DNA of 64,000 nucleotides from a virus, in the IMG/VR virus record IMGVR_UViG_3300025133_009446, positions 1-64,000 of that record. The stretch is one strand, 5' to 3'. The position numbers and the translations under genes are program-made. How positions within the stretch are numbered: the first letter of the stretch is position 1; each line of letters begins with the position of its first letter. Below are positions 38,626-46,892 of this stretch, one piece after another. The notes under the pieces were generated by a model. The model searched no databases, had not been told where the DNA came from, and saw only the letters and a list, made by a program, of their open reading frames with translations.

Positions 38626-39283
38626 TTATATATCTCTCCATAATTTTTATAGCAACATACTCATCTAGAAAACCACTTGTAACAGATGGCCATTTATCAA
38701 CATTTTTAGAACTATATATTTTGCGCGGTGGTTCAATTCGGTTTTTTTTATCTCGCGGTTTCAAATGTTTCTGTTCCTCATAAACAACCGGTATGGGCAA
38801 ATCAGGAAATAAAGCAGACAATGTTGCCACACGATGATTGCCACTGACTACATAAAAATTTTTTCCTGTGTGATTCTCTAAAAAATATCCAGTAATATGA
38901 CCTTTTTTCCTATCTAAAAAAGCATCTGGCGTATACCCAAATTCTTTAATAGATAAGACAAGGTTTTTCATTTTATCTATTTGTGCATCAATAAATTTTT
39001 TATCTCGTCGCATAAAAGCAACATCCACAAACTCTGTGACGGGGCTTGTATGAATCCATGGAAGAAAAATAGATTTATAAGAATATCGCTTTAAATTTTC
39101 ACCAACGTTGTAAATGTCATATAGTGTCTTTAAATTAAAAGATTTATAATGATCATGCAAAACAGTATTCTCTAATGTTTGATTAGATTTTAGCAATTGC
39201 AACGCCGTTAAGTAACAAGGATTATCACCAATAGCAAATGGCAATCTACTTAAATTACATATTTCTTCTTTAAAAATCTTCAT
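38612..39283 (-). CDS. ParB-like nuclease-fold protein in the glycan island, 223 aa
   Basis: I use ATG at 39283, which overlaps the GDPD-like gene by 14 nt; the longer frame begins with a rare codon inside that gene. The C-terminal half contains FYVVSGNHRVATLSALFPDL, which matches ParB box II-like sequences (VxGxHR). The N-terminal half has no signature. Classic ParB/Srx-fold enzymes bind CTP or act as nucleases. In sugar loci related proteins are uncharacterised. It could be a sugar-pathway enzyme that uses the ParB fold rather than a partition protein, since no parA or parS-like context is visible. Function unknown. Confidence 0.7.
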   Translation of the reverse strand: MKIFKEEICNLSRLPFAIGDNPCYLTALQLLKSNQTLENTVLHDHYKSFNLKTLYDIYNVGENLKRYSYKSIFLPWIHTSPVTEFVDVAFMRRDKKFIDAQIDKMKNLVLSIKEFGYTPDAFLDRKKGHITGYFLENHTGKNFYVVSGNHRVATLSALFPDLPIPVVYEEQKHLKPRDKKNRIEPPRKIYSSKNVDKWPSVTSGFLDEYVAIKIMERYINGIS

Positions 39284-39722
39284 AGTTTTCAATATAATCG
39301 CTACATATCCCAACACATTGTTGAATATCTTCCTTTTTATATTGTGCGACTTCCGGAAGCACACAAATTGAACCTTTTAATATTCTCTTCTTAGGAAAAC
39401 CCCACATATATCCTTTAGATGTTAAAGTAACGTCATCTGTTTTGTGAAAAAAACAATGTATCTCTTGAGGTGGCCGAGGATTAATCAATTTCGCCAATGC
39501 TTCCGGATTTTTACAATGACACCACAGTTTATCGTTGTTTAAAAAAGAAATATTTATTTTATATTCAGGCTTGTCATGACCAAGATACAAGCAATTGTTT
39601 TTATACCAAACGTCTATCTCCACATTGTAGCCGGATTTCATAGCCTCTAAAATATAATCAGGAGAATTTTCTCTTTCTGGATTCTTGCCATTAACGTTGC
39701 CTCTGTGAGATATCAAAATCAC
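39270..39722 (-). CDS. GDPD-like phosphodiesterase, short
   Basis: GTG at 39722 is the start, 4 nt inside the preceding gene (GTGA), with GGAG upstream. The 150-residue product begins ILISHRGNVNGKNPE and continues with GYNVEIDVWY and LYLGHD, the N-terminal catalytic part of glycerophosphodiester phosphodiesterases (HRG, ExD, and a His). Family members usually have 230-300 residues, so the barrel is incomplete. In polysaccharide loci such short forms occur beside nucleotidyltransferases and may act on glycerol-phosphate-type substituents. It is coupled to the nucleotidyltransferase gene. Confidence 0.75.
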   Translation of the reverse strand: MILISHRGNVNGKNPERENSPDYILEAMKSGYNVEIDVWYKNNCLYLGHDKPEYKINISFLNNDKLWCHCKNPEALAKLINPRPPQEIHCFFHKTDDVTLTSKGYMWGFPKKRILKGSICVLPEVAQYKKEDIQQCVGICSDYIENYEDF

Positions 39723-40435
39723 TTATAGTTCTCCAAAAAAGATCTTAAATCTTCGGGAGTGCCAAGACCACACATCTTGTGCACATAAAATGGAATAAGA
39801 GTTTTGCCATCAGCTATTAACTCGTTATAAACTGGAGCTATATAAAACTCATTATTAACACGAATATCTTTTTCAATCATTTGTTCTGCATATTTTACAA
39901 AATCAGAACCATGGCGGTACCAATAAATCCCACATGTTGCAATATTGGATATTGGCTTTTTTTCGGCAACTTCTGTAATGAATCCTCTAGAGTTCGTTTT
40001 GACAAAAGACCATTTAGGGTGCACTGCATTAAAAGTAAATACCATTGCATCACAATTGGTTAAATTCTTCAATGATCTGAAGTTCTCTGACTCGTAATCA
40101 ACATATTGATCTGAATTAGCAATAAGTAAATCATCATCATTATTTATATATTCTCTAGCTAACAATGCGGTACATGCTGCACCCTCAGTTAATTTGTCAA
40201 CAACAAGATATTTAAAATTATTGTTTGTTATTTGTGAAAGTGTGCCCAACAAACCTTCATATTCTTCGACATGTTTTTTTCGAATCAAAAAAATATATTC
40301 ACAATCAAAATCTAAGTTTTCTACAACCTTTTGAATCATGGGCTTTCCATTAACATCAATAAGCGGCTTTGGGAAGGTGTAACCTTCCTTGACAAACCTA
40401 CTTCCTTCGCCAGCCATTGGAATCAATATTTTCAT
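39719..40435 (-). CDS. Sugar-1-phosphate nucleotidyltransferase-like
   Basis: The 238-residue protein opens MKILIPMAGEGSRFVKEGY followed by TFPKPLIDVNGKPMI, the GxGxRF...KPL signature of NTP_transferase enzymes (glucose-1-phosphate thymidylyl/uridylyltransferase and LicC-like). The DLLIANSDQ segment provides the catalytic Asp. These enzymes make the activated sugar or choline-type donor. It overlaps the HAD gene upstream and the GDPD-like gene downstream by 4 nt each, so the three make a tightly coupled unit. The exact nucleotide and substrate are not readable. Confidence 0.85.
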   Translation of the reverse strand: MKILIPMAGEGSRFVKEGYTFPKPLIDVNGKPMIQKVVENLDFDCEYIFLIRKKHVEEYEGLLGTLSQITNNNFKYLVVDKLTEGAACTALLAREYINNDDDLLIANSDQYVDYESENFRSLKNLTNCDAMVFTFNAVHPKWSFVKTNSRGFITEVAEKKPISNIATCGIYWYRHGSDFVKYAEQMIEKDIRVNNEFYIAPVYNELIADGKTLIPFYVHKMCGLGTPEDLRSFLENYK

Positions 40436-41049
40436 TTTAAAACCTCTTTAAACAATTCAATTGTCACTTCATCAGCATTTTTAACAGAAATTACATGGCA
40501 TCCAGACTCTTTCGCTGCTTGTAAACCTTTGGGTGAATCTTCCACTATTATAGTGTTCTTGTTAGAAATATCAAGTTCTTTAAGTGTTTTTATATAACCC
40601 TCTGGATCTGGTTTAGGTTTTTCAACATCTTGATTGGTTAGTACCATGTCGAAATAATTCAAAATACCAGTTTTATCTAACATCATATATGCTGTTTCTC
40701 TAATGCTGTTTGTAAAACATGCGACTTTCAAATTTTTATCTTGAACCAACCATTCTAATAAATCAATTTTTTCTTGCCTAATTTTTGCATTGGATTCAAT
40801 AATTTCTTTCGTTTTTTCTTGTTTTAAATCATAAACATCTATATGCTCATCTTCACTTAATATATTTATCTCTGTGAGTGCTGCTAGTTTAACTTTTGTT
40901 GGAAGCCCATTATATTTGTTATAGTGGTCTTCTAAAGAAATTTCATAATTGCACACCTCTTTTAAAGCTTCGTTTAGAGCAACTCGATGCCACTCACATG
41001 CATCAACCAAGACACCATCTAAATCGAATATAACTAATTCAACACTCAT
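40432..41049 (-). CDS. HAD-family phosphatase/phosphomutase-like, beta-PGM type
   Basis: The 205-residue product has all HAD motifs: FDLDGVLVD (motif I), ACFTNSIRE (motif II), KPKPDPEGY (motif III Lys) and VEDSPKGLQAA (motif IV). The cap is helical, as in beta-phosphoglucomutase and similar sugar-phosphate phosphatases. In this locus it may isomerise or dephosphorylate a sugar phosphate for the nucleotidyltransferase encoded just after it. Start ATG at 41049 is followed by a full domain. Confidence 0.87.
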   Translation of the reverse strand: MSVELVIFDLDGVLVDACEWHRVALNEALKEVCNYEISLEDHYNKYNGLPTKVKLAALTEINILSEDEHIDVYDLKQEKTKEIIESNAKIRQEKIDLLEWLVQDKNLKVACFTNSIRETAYMMLDKTGILNYFDMVLTNQDVEKPKPDPEGYIKTLKELDISNKNTIIVEDSPKGLQAAKESGCHVISVKNADEVTIELFKEVLK

Positions 41050-41050
41050 A

Positions 41051-41944
41051 TTACACCAAATAATTTTTTAAATCTAGATTCTTTATATCCTTTTCGAAAT
41101 ACAGATATTTTATCACATTTTTAATGCGCGAGCTTCTTATATCCGGGGGATTGCTTATAAACTCGCCGCTCCAATTCTTTACCCAACCTTGCTTTGTGGG
41201 GTTAGATTTCCACGTTCCACTCCACTTTGTATAAAAATAGTTCCAAGAATATTCCTTATATATCCCACTTCGGGTTTTCCATATACTTTGATGCTCCGCG
41301 TCATCTGCTCTTCTTTTTAAAGTGTGATCACCAGCGAATCCAGGCTCTTCTATAAAATTCCTGTCGATAATGGTATCCAACTCTAACGCACTCTCATTGT
41401 TTAATTCTAAACCATGAAGCGTATCATTAATACATGATTTTTCCTTATTAAAAATAAGCGCCCTAATCCAGTAATCTGCTTCTTTATATTGCACACCAAA
41501 AAAGTTTTCATCCCACATGCCAATATTTTTAATAGCTTCAGGTGTATAGCTAACCAAATTGTCTCCATATTTTCCAACCACAAAATTAAACTTCTCATGC
41601 ATCTTCATCAGATTGCTATACCAATTAGGGTGCACCGATGTATCGTTCTGTAATGTAACCACATACTCACAATCAGGCTTATTAAGACTTTTAAAACCGT
41701 TGATTAAAGCTTGGTTCCAGTTTTCTGCTAGATTTCCATTTGACCAATCGGGGCGCAAAACATTGTGTAGTACGTTAACCTTGTTTTCATATTCTGGCTT
41801 TAAATAAAACTCAGAATGATTGTTAATAATATTAACCTCTGTATTTGGAATACTTGAAAAATCCGAAGCAAAAAGCTTCTCCAACGTATCATTTAGTATG
41901 TCAGAGCGCTTATAAGTCACAATATAGATTTTCATTTTTTTCAT
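41051..41944 (-). CDS. Glycosyltransferase, GT2-like
   Basis: I choose ATG at 41944, one base after the previous stop, giving MKKMKIYIVTYKRSDILNDT at the N-terminus. That beta-strand plus YKRS is the GT-A start. The segment EYVVTLQNDTSVHPNWY supplies a D-x-[TS]-type motif for metal and nucleotide, and WNQALINGF precedes it. The C-terminal third (ending FEKDIKNLDLKNYL) is unusual and Trp-rich. It probably transfers a sugar from a nucleotide donor during assembly of the island's glycan. Confidence 0.8.
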   Translation of the reverse strand: MKKMKIYIVTYKRSDILNDTLEKLFASDFSSIPNTEVNIINNHSEFYLKPEYENKVNVLHNVLRPDWSNGNLAENWNQALINGFKSLNKPDCEYVVTLQNDTSVHPNWYSNLMKMHEKFNFVVGKYGDNLVSYTPEAIKNIGMWDENFFGVQYKEADYWIRALIFNKEKSCINDTLHGLELNNESALELDTIIDRNFIEEPGFAGDHTLKRRADDAEHQSIWKTRSGIYKEYSWNYFYTKWSGTWKSNPTKQGWVKNWSGEFISNPPDIRSSRIKNVIKYLYFEKDIKNLDLKNYLV

Positions 41945-41945
41945 A

Positions 41946-42872
41946 TTATACAATCCCGGCAATTCTCAATTGCTCCATACAAGAATTCCAATTAGTAAAA
42001 CGGAACCCTTTATCATCAATATATGCCACCGCTCTTGGCTTTTCGGCTGTAACCTTTGTTACAAGCTTATCCATATCATATTTCTTAAGCCATTCCCACA
42101 CCAACTCTATACCAGTTTTACCATCTACCAAACCGCGATCAGGCTTTGCTTTACAGGTATACATGATAACATTGTATTTTTCAGACAACGCTTGCAAAGC
42201 CTCTCTAGAGCCAGGAACTGGTTCATCATAAATTGTTCCGTCATAGTACCCTTTTGAGCACTTATGAATCACACCGTCGAAGTCGATGCCGATTTGATAA
42301 GTTTCGTCATCATTAGAGTGAAGACGAGGGCTCGCGGGTTGTTCATTCGGAACGGTCTTTATCATTGGTGATTCGAACCCTGAAGCGTTCATTAATCGAT
42401 GAAAAAGCATGATGGTCAGCACTTCAGAAGAATAATAATGTGTTGCACCTGTTGATACTTCTATGCTACCCCATTCATTGTTGACCGATTGAGATGTAAT
42501 GTAACATGTATCACATCCGGTTGATGCTGCAAATATCAAGGCAGCATCAACATCGGGTGATGCTCCGGATGATGACACGCCGATGACTAACGGCATTTTA
42601 TTCGAATTAGAAAGTCGAGGTCTGAGCCATTCTATCAGCCACTTTTGATAATCAAAATCGCCATGCCAGATAGAAACTGTATCAGTATCTGGAGCACATA
42701 TTAATTTCTTGCCTCCAGTGAGCCTTGTAAGATCTGTAGCTATGTGTCGGCAAATCGACAAATTTCCGCCATGACATGCCAAGTATACTTCGCTGTGTCT
42801 TTCGAATAATTTTTCAATATCTTTCCACTCATCCGAGAGAATTGTTTTTTCATATAGATGTTCTACATTCAT
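41946..42872 (-). CDS. SIS (sugar isomerase)-HAD fusion protein, 308 aa
   Basis: Residues about 1-160 form an SIS domain like GmhA (sedoheptulose-7-phosphate isomerase): ACHGGNLSICRHIATDLTRL, PLVIGVSSSGASPDVDAALI and TGCDTCYITSQS. Residues about 190-305 form a HAD-like domain: YQIGIDFDGVIHKCSKGYY then VIMYTCKAKPDRGL and VAYIDDKGFRF. GmhA and HAD phosphatases act in heptose biosynthesis, so one protein could isomerise and then dephosphorylate a sugar phosphate. The kinase of the classical heptose pathway is not in the window. The frame is intact across the join, so it is a real fusion. Confidence 0.82.
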   Translation of the reverse strand: MNVEHLYEKTILSDEWKDIEKLFERHSEVYLACHGGNLSICRHIATDLTRLTGGKKLICAPDTDTVSIWHGDFDYQKWLIEWLRPRLSNSNKMPLVIGVSSSGASPDVDAALIFAASTGCDTCYITSQSVNNEWGSIEVSTGATHYYSSEVLTIMLFHRLMNASGFESPMIKTVPNEQPASPRLHSNDDETYQIGIDFDGVIHKCSKGYYDGTIYDEPVPGSREALQALSEKYNVIMYTCKAKPDRGLVDGKTGIELVWEWLKKYDMDKLVTKVTAEKPRAVAYIDDKGFRFTNWNSCMEQLRIAGIV

Positions 42873-43762
42873 TGTTTGCTCTCTTTTCTCTTGTCGCTAA
42901 TCTCTCCTAGACAACCCACAAGACCAAGCCCAATATCAATATACTCTGATGCTAACATTTTTTTAGGAATATCTTCGCCATATTTATACGGAGTAGTTTG
43001 ATAATGTGAAGTAATCAGACTTTTATTTTTGCTTTGATTATATTTTATTTCCACATCTTTATTCATTATTTCAGATATAATTGTTAATATTCCTGATGTT
43101 CGAAACGATCGTTCGCCTGTAAGGATCATACAACGATTTTTATATTTAGAGCCTAAAGACTTTATAGTTAAGTCTGCTGCATCAGACGCATGAATATAAT
43201 CGCGGCGTTCGCACCCTGTCCCTTGATATGTTATTTTACCATCAAGGGCTTGATCTAAAAATCTATAAACACTGTTGTTTTTATCTGCGCCTGGACCGTA
43301 AATTGTTCCATATCTTAATATTGTATAGTTAAGATTATAATACTTCTTATAGTCTTTTGTAAGAGACTCACAGACATTTTTTGTAGAGCGATAAACTCCT
43401 CCTAAACCAGACTCAGAATAAACACTACTAGCCAAGACAAATCTATTTACTTTAGCTTTTGCACACTCATCTAAAATAATTGTGTTACCCAAAATATTTG
43501 TTTCTACTGCTTTAACTGGATCATCAATACATGCTTCAATATCTGCAATTGCTGCATAATTAAAAACTATATGCGCGTCTTTTACGATACTTCTAACATC
43601 TTCCCTGTTAAGAACATTTCCTACTATTGAATACTTCTTTTTTAGATCTGGTGAAGGAGCTTGATCAAATGAGTAGACAACATATTTGTTTTCCCTTATC
43701 AGTCTTCGTACTGTATATCTTCCAAGAAAGCCGGCGCCGCCAAATACAACTACTTTTTTCAT
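42869..43762 (-). CDS. NAD-dependent sugar epimerase/dehydratase
   Basis: This 297-residue protein has GGAGFLGRYTVRRL (Rossmann), SSVYSESGLGGVYRSTKN with YxxxK, RYGTIYGPG and RRDYIHASDAADL. This is the extended short-chain dehydrogenase fold of nucleotide-sugar 4-epimerases and dehydratases. It overlaps the SIS-HAD gene by 4 nt and the dehydrogenase gene by one base. It is a second sugar-nucleotide modifying enzyme in the island, different from the one at 36217, so two precursors may be made. Confidence 0.87.
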   Translation of the reverse strand: MKKVVVFGGAGFLGRYTVRRLIRENKYVVYSFDQAPSPDLKKKYSIVGNVLNREDVRSIVKDAHIVFNYAAIADIEACIDDPVKAVETNILGNTIILDECAKAKVNRFVLASSVYSESGLGGVYRSTKNVCESLTKDYKKYYNLNYTILRYGTIYGPGADKNNSVYRFLDQALDGKITYQGTGCERRDYIHASDAADLTIKSLGSKYKNRCMILTGERSFRTSGILTIISEIMNKDVEIKYNQSKNKSLITSHYQTTPYKYGEDIPKKMLASEYIDIGLGLVGCLGEISDKRKESKQ

Positions 43763-44757
43763 TATATAACCCTGTTAATCATATCTCTTGATTCAAGATA
43801 GTTGTTAACTGATTTTGCTGCGCCTACTTCCATTTCAAGCCTACTAATTTTTGAGCAACTCCCGAGATGAGGTGACATCAGAATATTATTAAGAGACAAT
43901 AGATTTCCATCATAGGGTTCTTTTTCAAAAACGTCAATTGATGCAGATGCGTCACTATTTTTTGTTAGCCAATCGTACAAAGCAGCTTCATCAACTATGC
44001 CGGCGCGAGACGTGTTAATTATGCATGCATTTTTCTTGAGCAATGATAGCTCTTTTGTTCCGATGTAACCTATGTTAGCTTCATTTAGTGGGATGTGCAA
44101 AGAGACGATATCGCACTCCGCTAAAATTCTATTTTTAGATGACCACTCGTATGAGGGAAATATTGCTCTAGATGAATCAGTGTCTGTGTACAATATTCTT
44201 TTTGGCTGTAGCGACTCCAGCTTTCTTAAGACTGATGTTCCTATTCTTCCAACCCCTATAATACCAATAGTACAGCTTGACAATTCTCTTCCGATAATTC
44301 GGGACCACCTGCCAGCCTTCATTTCAGAATCAACAATCCATGTTTTTCTTAGTAATGATATTATTTGCCCTATTGTTAACTCTGCGACTGCATTAGTAGG
44401 AGCATCTGGTGTATACGTTACACATATTCCTCTCTTTTTACATTCATCTAAATCAACAGAATCTAGACCAATTCCTACTCTGGATATCATCCTAAGATTT
44501 GGGCATGCGTCTAAAATGCTGACGTCATATTTTTCAGTTCCGGCAACAATAATTTCAGGCCGTTTATTCTGAAGTACTTGCAAAAGCTCTTCTCGCGAGT
44601 ATTTTCTTCCCGTTTCATTGTACGAGACTTTCATATTATTGTCTAGACACAGACGTTCCAACAATTCTCGGGGATCGCTATTTTTTGACCCATACGGAAA
44701 TGTCGTAACAACAATGTTTGACAATTTTTTGTCATCAATATTTTCAAAATCAAGCAT
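43762..44757 (-). CDS. D-2-hydroxyacid dehydrogenase (phosphoglycerate dehydrogenase-like)
   Basis: Start is ATG at 44757 (overlap of 8 nt with the aldolase gene); upstream a TTG is less likely. The 331-residue protein has IGIIGVGRIGTSVLRKL, the NAD-binding signature, and NTSRAGIVDEAAL, DVFEKEP and PHLGSCS, which carry the catalytic Arg, Glu and His. The family oxidises or reduces 2-hydroxy/2-keto acids. In a sugar locus beside a pyruvate-type aldolase and a CMP-sugar synthetase it might produce or use a C3 or ulosonic acid precursor. Substrate is unknown. Confidence 0.87.
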   Translation of the reverse strand: MLDFENIDDKKLSNIVVTTFPYGSKNSDPRELLERLCLDNNMKVSYNETGRKYSREELLQVLQNKRPEIIVAGTEKYDVSILDACPNLRMISRVGIGLDSVDLDECKKRGICVTYTPDAPTNAVAELTIGQIISLLRKTWIVDSEMKAGRWSRIIGRELSSCTIGIIGVGRIGTSVLRKLESLQPKRILYTDTDSSRAIFPSYEWSSKNRILAECDIVSLHIPLNEANIGYIGTKELSLLKKNACIINTSRAGIVDEAALYDWLTKNSDASASIDVFEKEPYDGNLLSLNNILMSPHLGSCSKISRLEMEVGAAKSVNNYLESRDMINRVI

Positions 44758-45460
44758 TTTGCATTTCTTTATATGATTCAATTAAGGCAGTTGTATCCAT
44801 ACCCACTGCAATTATACCATAGTCATCATATTTTTTAATCTCTTTTTTAACATCTTTCGGAATGTGAACTGCCATTTTTTTGATTGATACCATATTTTTT
44901 ACCTTTTCTACCGCTTCTAGATACAAAGAGTTATTAAATTGTCCAGGTATACCAAGACTAGTAGACAAGTCATAAGGACCAATCATGTAAAAGTCAAAAC
45001 CCTTAATGTCGCCAATGTTTTCAACACCCCTTCTAGTTTCAATTTGAGCAACTATTATGGGCGGTTTTGCTATTAAAGCTTTATTATTTCCCCACTTGTT
45101 TTGTCTAACTAGTCCTAAGCCACGTCTACTAGAGGTTGCGTAACCTTCTTTACCATAAGCTACTGGGTATTTGCAATATTCATGAATTTGTTCGGCTTGT
45201 TTTCTAGTTTCTACTGTTGAAAAAATTAACCCAGTTGCCCCAGCATCTAAACAATATTTAACCATGTGTAGATCTAGATTTCCTAGTCGAACAAAGCACT
45301 GTTTATTGTTGGCTGTGACTATTTGTATACAGCTATATAACGTTTCATTATTAAAGCAACCGTGTTCAGTGTCGATTACAACACCATCTAATTTATTTTG
45401 ACAAAGTATATCAGATACAACAGTTGATGGTATTTGCTGCCATGCCAATCTCCTTACCAC
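44750..45460 (-). CDS. HpcH/HpaI-type aldolase (2-keto-3-deoxy acid aldolase-like)
   Basis: GTG at 45460 is the start, one base overlap with the preceding TAG (TAGTG) and AGGAG 9 nt upstream. The 236-residue protein follows the HpcH/HpaI barrel: DGVVIDTEHGCFN, RLGNLDLHMVKYCLDAGATG, AQIETRRGVENI and FYMIGPYDLSTSLG. These are metal-dependent class II aldolases that join pyruvate with an aldehyde to make 2-keto-3-deoxy acids. Next to a NeuA-like synthetase this suggests a route to a keto-acid sugar; NeuB-type synthase is not in the window. Chemistry is inferred from family. Confidence 0.87.
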   Translation of the reverse strand: MVRRLAWQQIPSTVVSDILCQNKLDGVVIDTEHGCFNNETLYSCIQIVTANNKQCFVRLGNLDLHMVKYCLDAGATGLIFSTVETRKQAEQIHEYCKYPVAYGKEGYATSSRRGLGLVRQNKWGNNKALIAKPPIIVAQIETRRGVENIGDIKGFDFYMIGPYDLSTSLGIPGQFNNSLYLEAVEKVKNMVSIKKMAVHIPKDVKKEIKKYDDYGIIAVGMDTTALIESYKEMQNA

Positions 45461-46146
45461 TATAAAAATCTCCTATATTTTTTTGTTTTGGTGCTGCTTT
45501 GTATTACGTTCACAAATTCCCAATCATCTTCAGTATCGATATCTAAGCTCTCCAAAAAACTTGTAGGATAAAAATATGGATTTTTACCAATTCTATTTCC
45601 ACTATTTAACACAATGTCGGAATAGAACATATAAAATAAAGAGTTCTCTTCATAATATACTGGTAGATCTTGTGTCTGTTGCAGAATCATTGGATTGTGA
45701 TTGACGGGGCACACACCGTATTCCTCTTTCCTCCAAAATCTTTTTTGAGTTGATATGCAAGAGGTGATAGAATCATATCCTTCATCAAACTTTTTCGCCG
45801 CTGCAGTTAGCGTTGCGACACCTAAAAACGGAGAAGTGACGTGAATCTGGCATATTATATCGTTTTCTACACTTTGTTGTTCATGAACAATGAAGTGTTT
45901 AATTAACTTACACACAGAAGTATTATGATCGACAAGCGCTGAGCTTCTTTTATAAGCAGTAACATGTGATAGGTTTTTATCTTTTTTTACTTCCTTGATG
46001 ATTTCTTCACTGTCTGTGTCAACATATACTTCAAAATCTTTTAGTTTATAAAGCGTATGTTTATATAACGGCAAATTTGCAAATAATCTAAAGTTCTTTT
46101 TTGGCACCCGTTGTGATTGCTCTTTTATTGGAATAAAAATTTTCAT
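45460..46146 (-). CDS. CMP-sugar synthetase, NeuA-like (acylneuraminate cytidylyltransferase family)
   Basis: The 228-residue protein begins MKIFIPIKEQSQRVPKKNFR, with the R-x-P-x-KN nucleotide loop of CMP-sialic acid and CMP-KDO synthetases. Other family cues are YVDTDSEEIIKE, QIHVTSPFL and SLDIDTEDDWEFV near the C-terminus. It would activate a sialic-acid-like or KDO-like sugar with CTP. It is coupled at both ends to a GT29-like transferase (4-nt overlap) and to the aldolase. The acid sugar itself cannot be named from sequence. Confidence 0.87.
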   Translation of the reverse strand: MKIFIPIKEQSQRVPKKNFRLFANLPLYKHTLYKLKDFEVYVDTDSEEIIKEVKKDKNLSHVTAYKRSSALVDHNTSVCKLIKHFIVHEQQSVENDIICQIHVTSPFLGVATLTAAAKKFDEGYDSITSCISTQKRFWRKEEYGVCPVNHNPMILQQTQDLPVYYEENSLFYMFYSDIVLNSGNRIGKNPYFYPTSFLESLDIDTEDDWEFVNVIQSSTKTKKYRRFL

Positions 46147-46892
46147 TTTATAGCATCACTAAAAAGCTTCTTGTCGAGCTTTTCTAAATTTAAAATCACA
46201 TCTAATACACTGTCTAATTTAACAGAAGGGTTGTCTCTCAAAGTATCTTTAGCATATTGCCATATGTTTTTTTGTACATGTCTCTTTGAGTTAAATGCCA
46301 TCGTAGCAAATTCATCTTCTGTTACGTTTTTTTCTTTTTCAACACCAGACTTACAGCCGGGTATAAAACCATCCAAATAAAAACTAAATCCATATATTGA
46401 CAACATGCTTGGATTAAAATTTAATAAGTCATATATTGCAAGAAATCCAGTATTTGGTCTACATTGAACCTTTTTTGCCAATTCTGTATGCATCTGATGA
46501 TCAACAATTCTAAGTGGTAATACTTTAATTATATGTTTAACAGTTTTCATATTAACCATCTCATGAAACGTTGTTCTTTGGGAGATCCCTTTATAATCAG
46601 ATTGTGGAGGGGCGCACACGAACTTAACACCATAATCATTTTTTAACTCAAGAACGTCTAACTTCCCAGCATTTTGTGCTGTTTCTATCAAACAAGAATA
46701 TAAAACATCGGTTTTTACCCCCACATCAGCTGAATATTGTTTAGTGGTTTCAATGCTTCTATTGATTCTAACAACCACGTCATGTTGATCAATTTCTTCA
46801 CCCAAACAAGAGCCAACCATATATTTTGCTGGACCGACCAAAGCAACTGTTTTTCCGTGTATAATGCTTTTAAAAAGAGAATTATCAATCAT
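46143..46892 (-). CDS. GT29 sialyltransferase-like protein
   Basis: The 249-residue product contains a sialyl-motif-L-like stretch, VALVGPAKYMVGS then EEIDQHDVVVRINR, and a motif-S-like stretch, RPNTGFLAIYDLLNF then SIYGFSFY. This pattern is that of GT29 enzymes, which are best known from animals and transfer sialic acid from CMP-sialic acid. The motif VS histidine-glutamate is not obvious. It overlaps the NeuA-like gene by 4 nt and the methyltransferase by 4 nt, so it is likely a functional partner. The donor is presumably the CMP-sugar made by the neighbour. Confidence 0.8.
   Translation of the reverse strand: MIDNSLFKSIIHGKTVALVGPAKYMVGSCLGEEIDQHDVVVRINRSIETTKQYSADVGVKTDVLYSCLIETAQNAGKLDVLELKNDYGVKFVCAPPQSDYKGISQRTTFHEMVNMKTVKHIIKVLPLRIVDHQMHTELAKKVQCRPNTGFLAIYDLLNFNPSMLSIYGFSFYLDGFIPGCKSGVEKEKNVTEDEFATMAFNSKRHVQKNIWQYAKDTLRDNPSVKLDSVLDVILNLEKLDKKLFSDAIK

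Noticed and set aside
38612-39283. Partition system
   Set aside because: No ParA ATPase and no repeated parS-like sites are near; only the fold-like motif is present.
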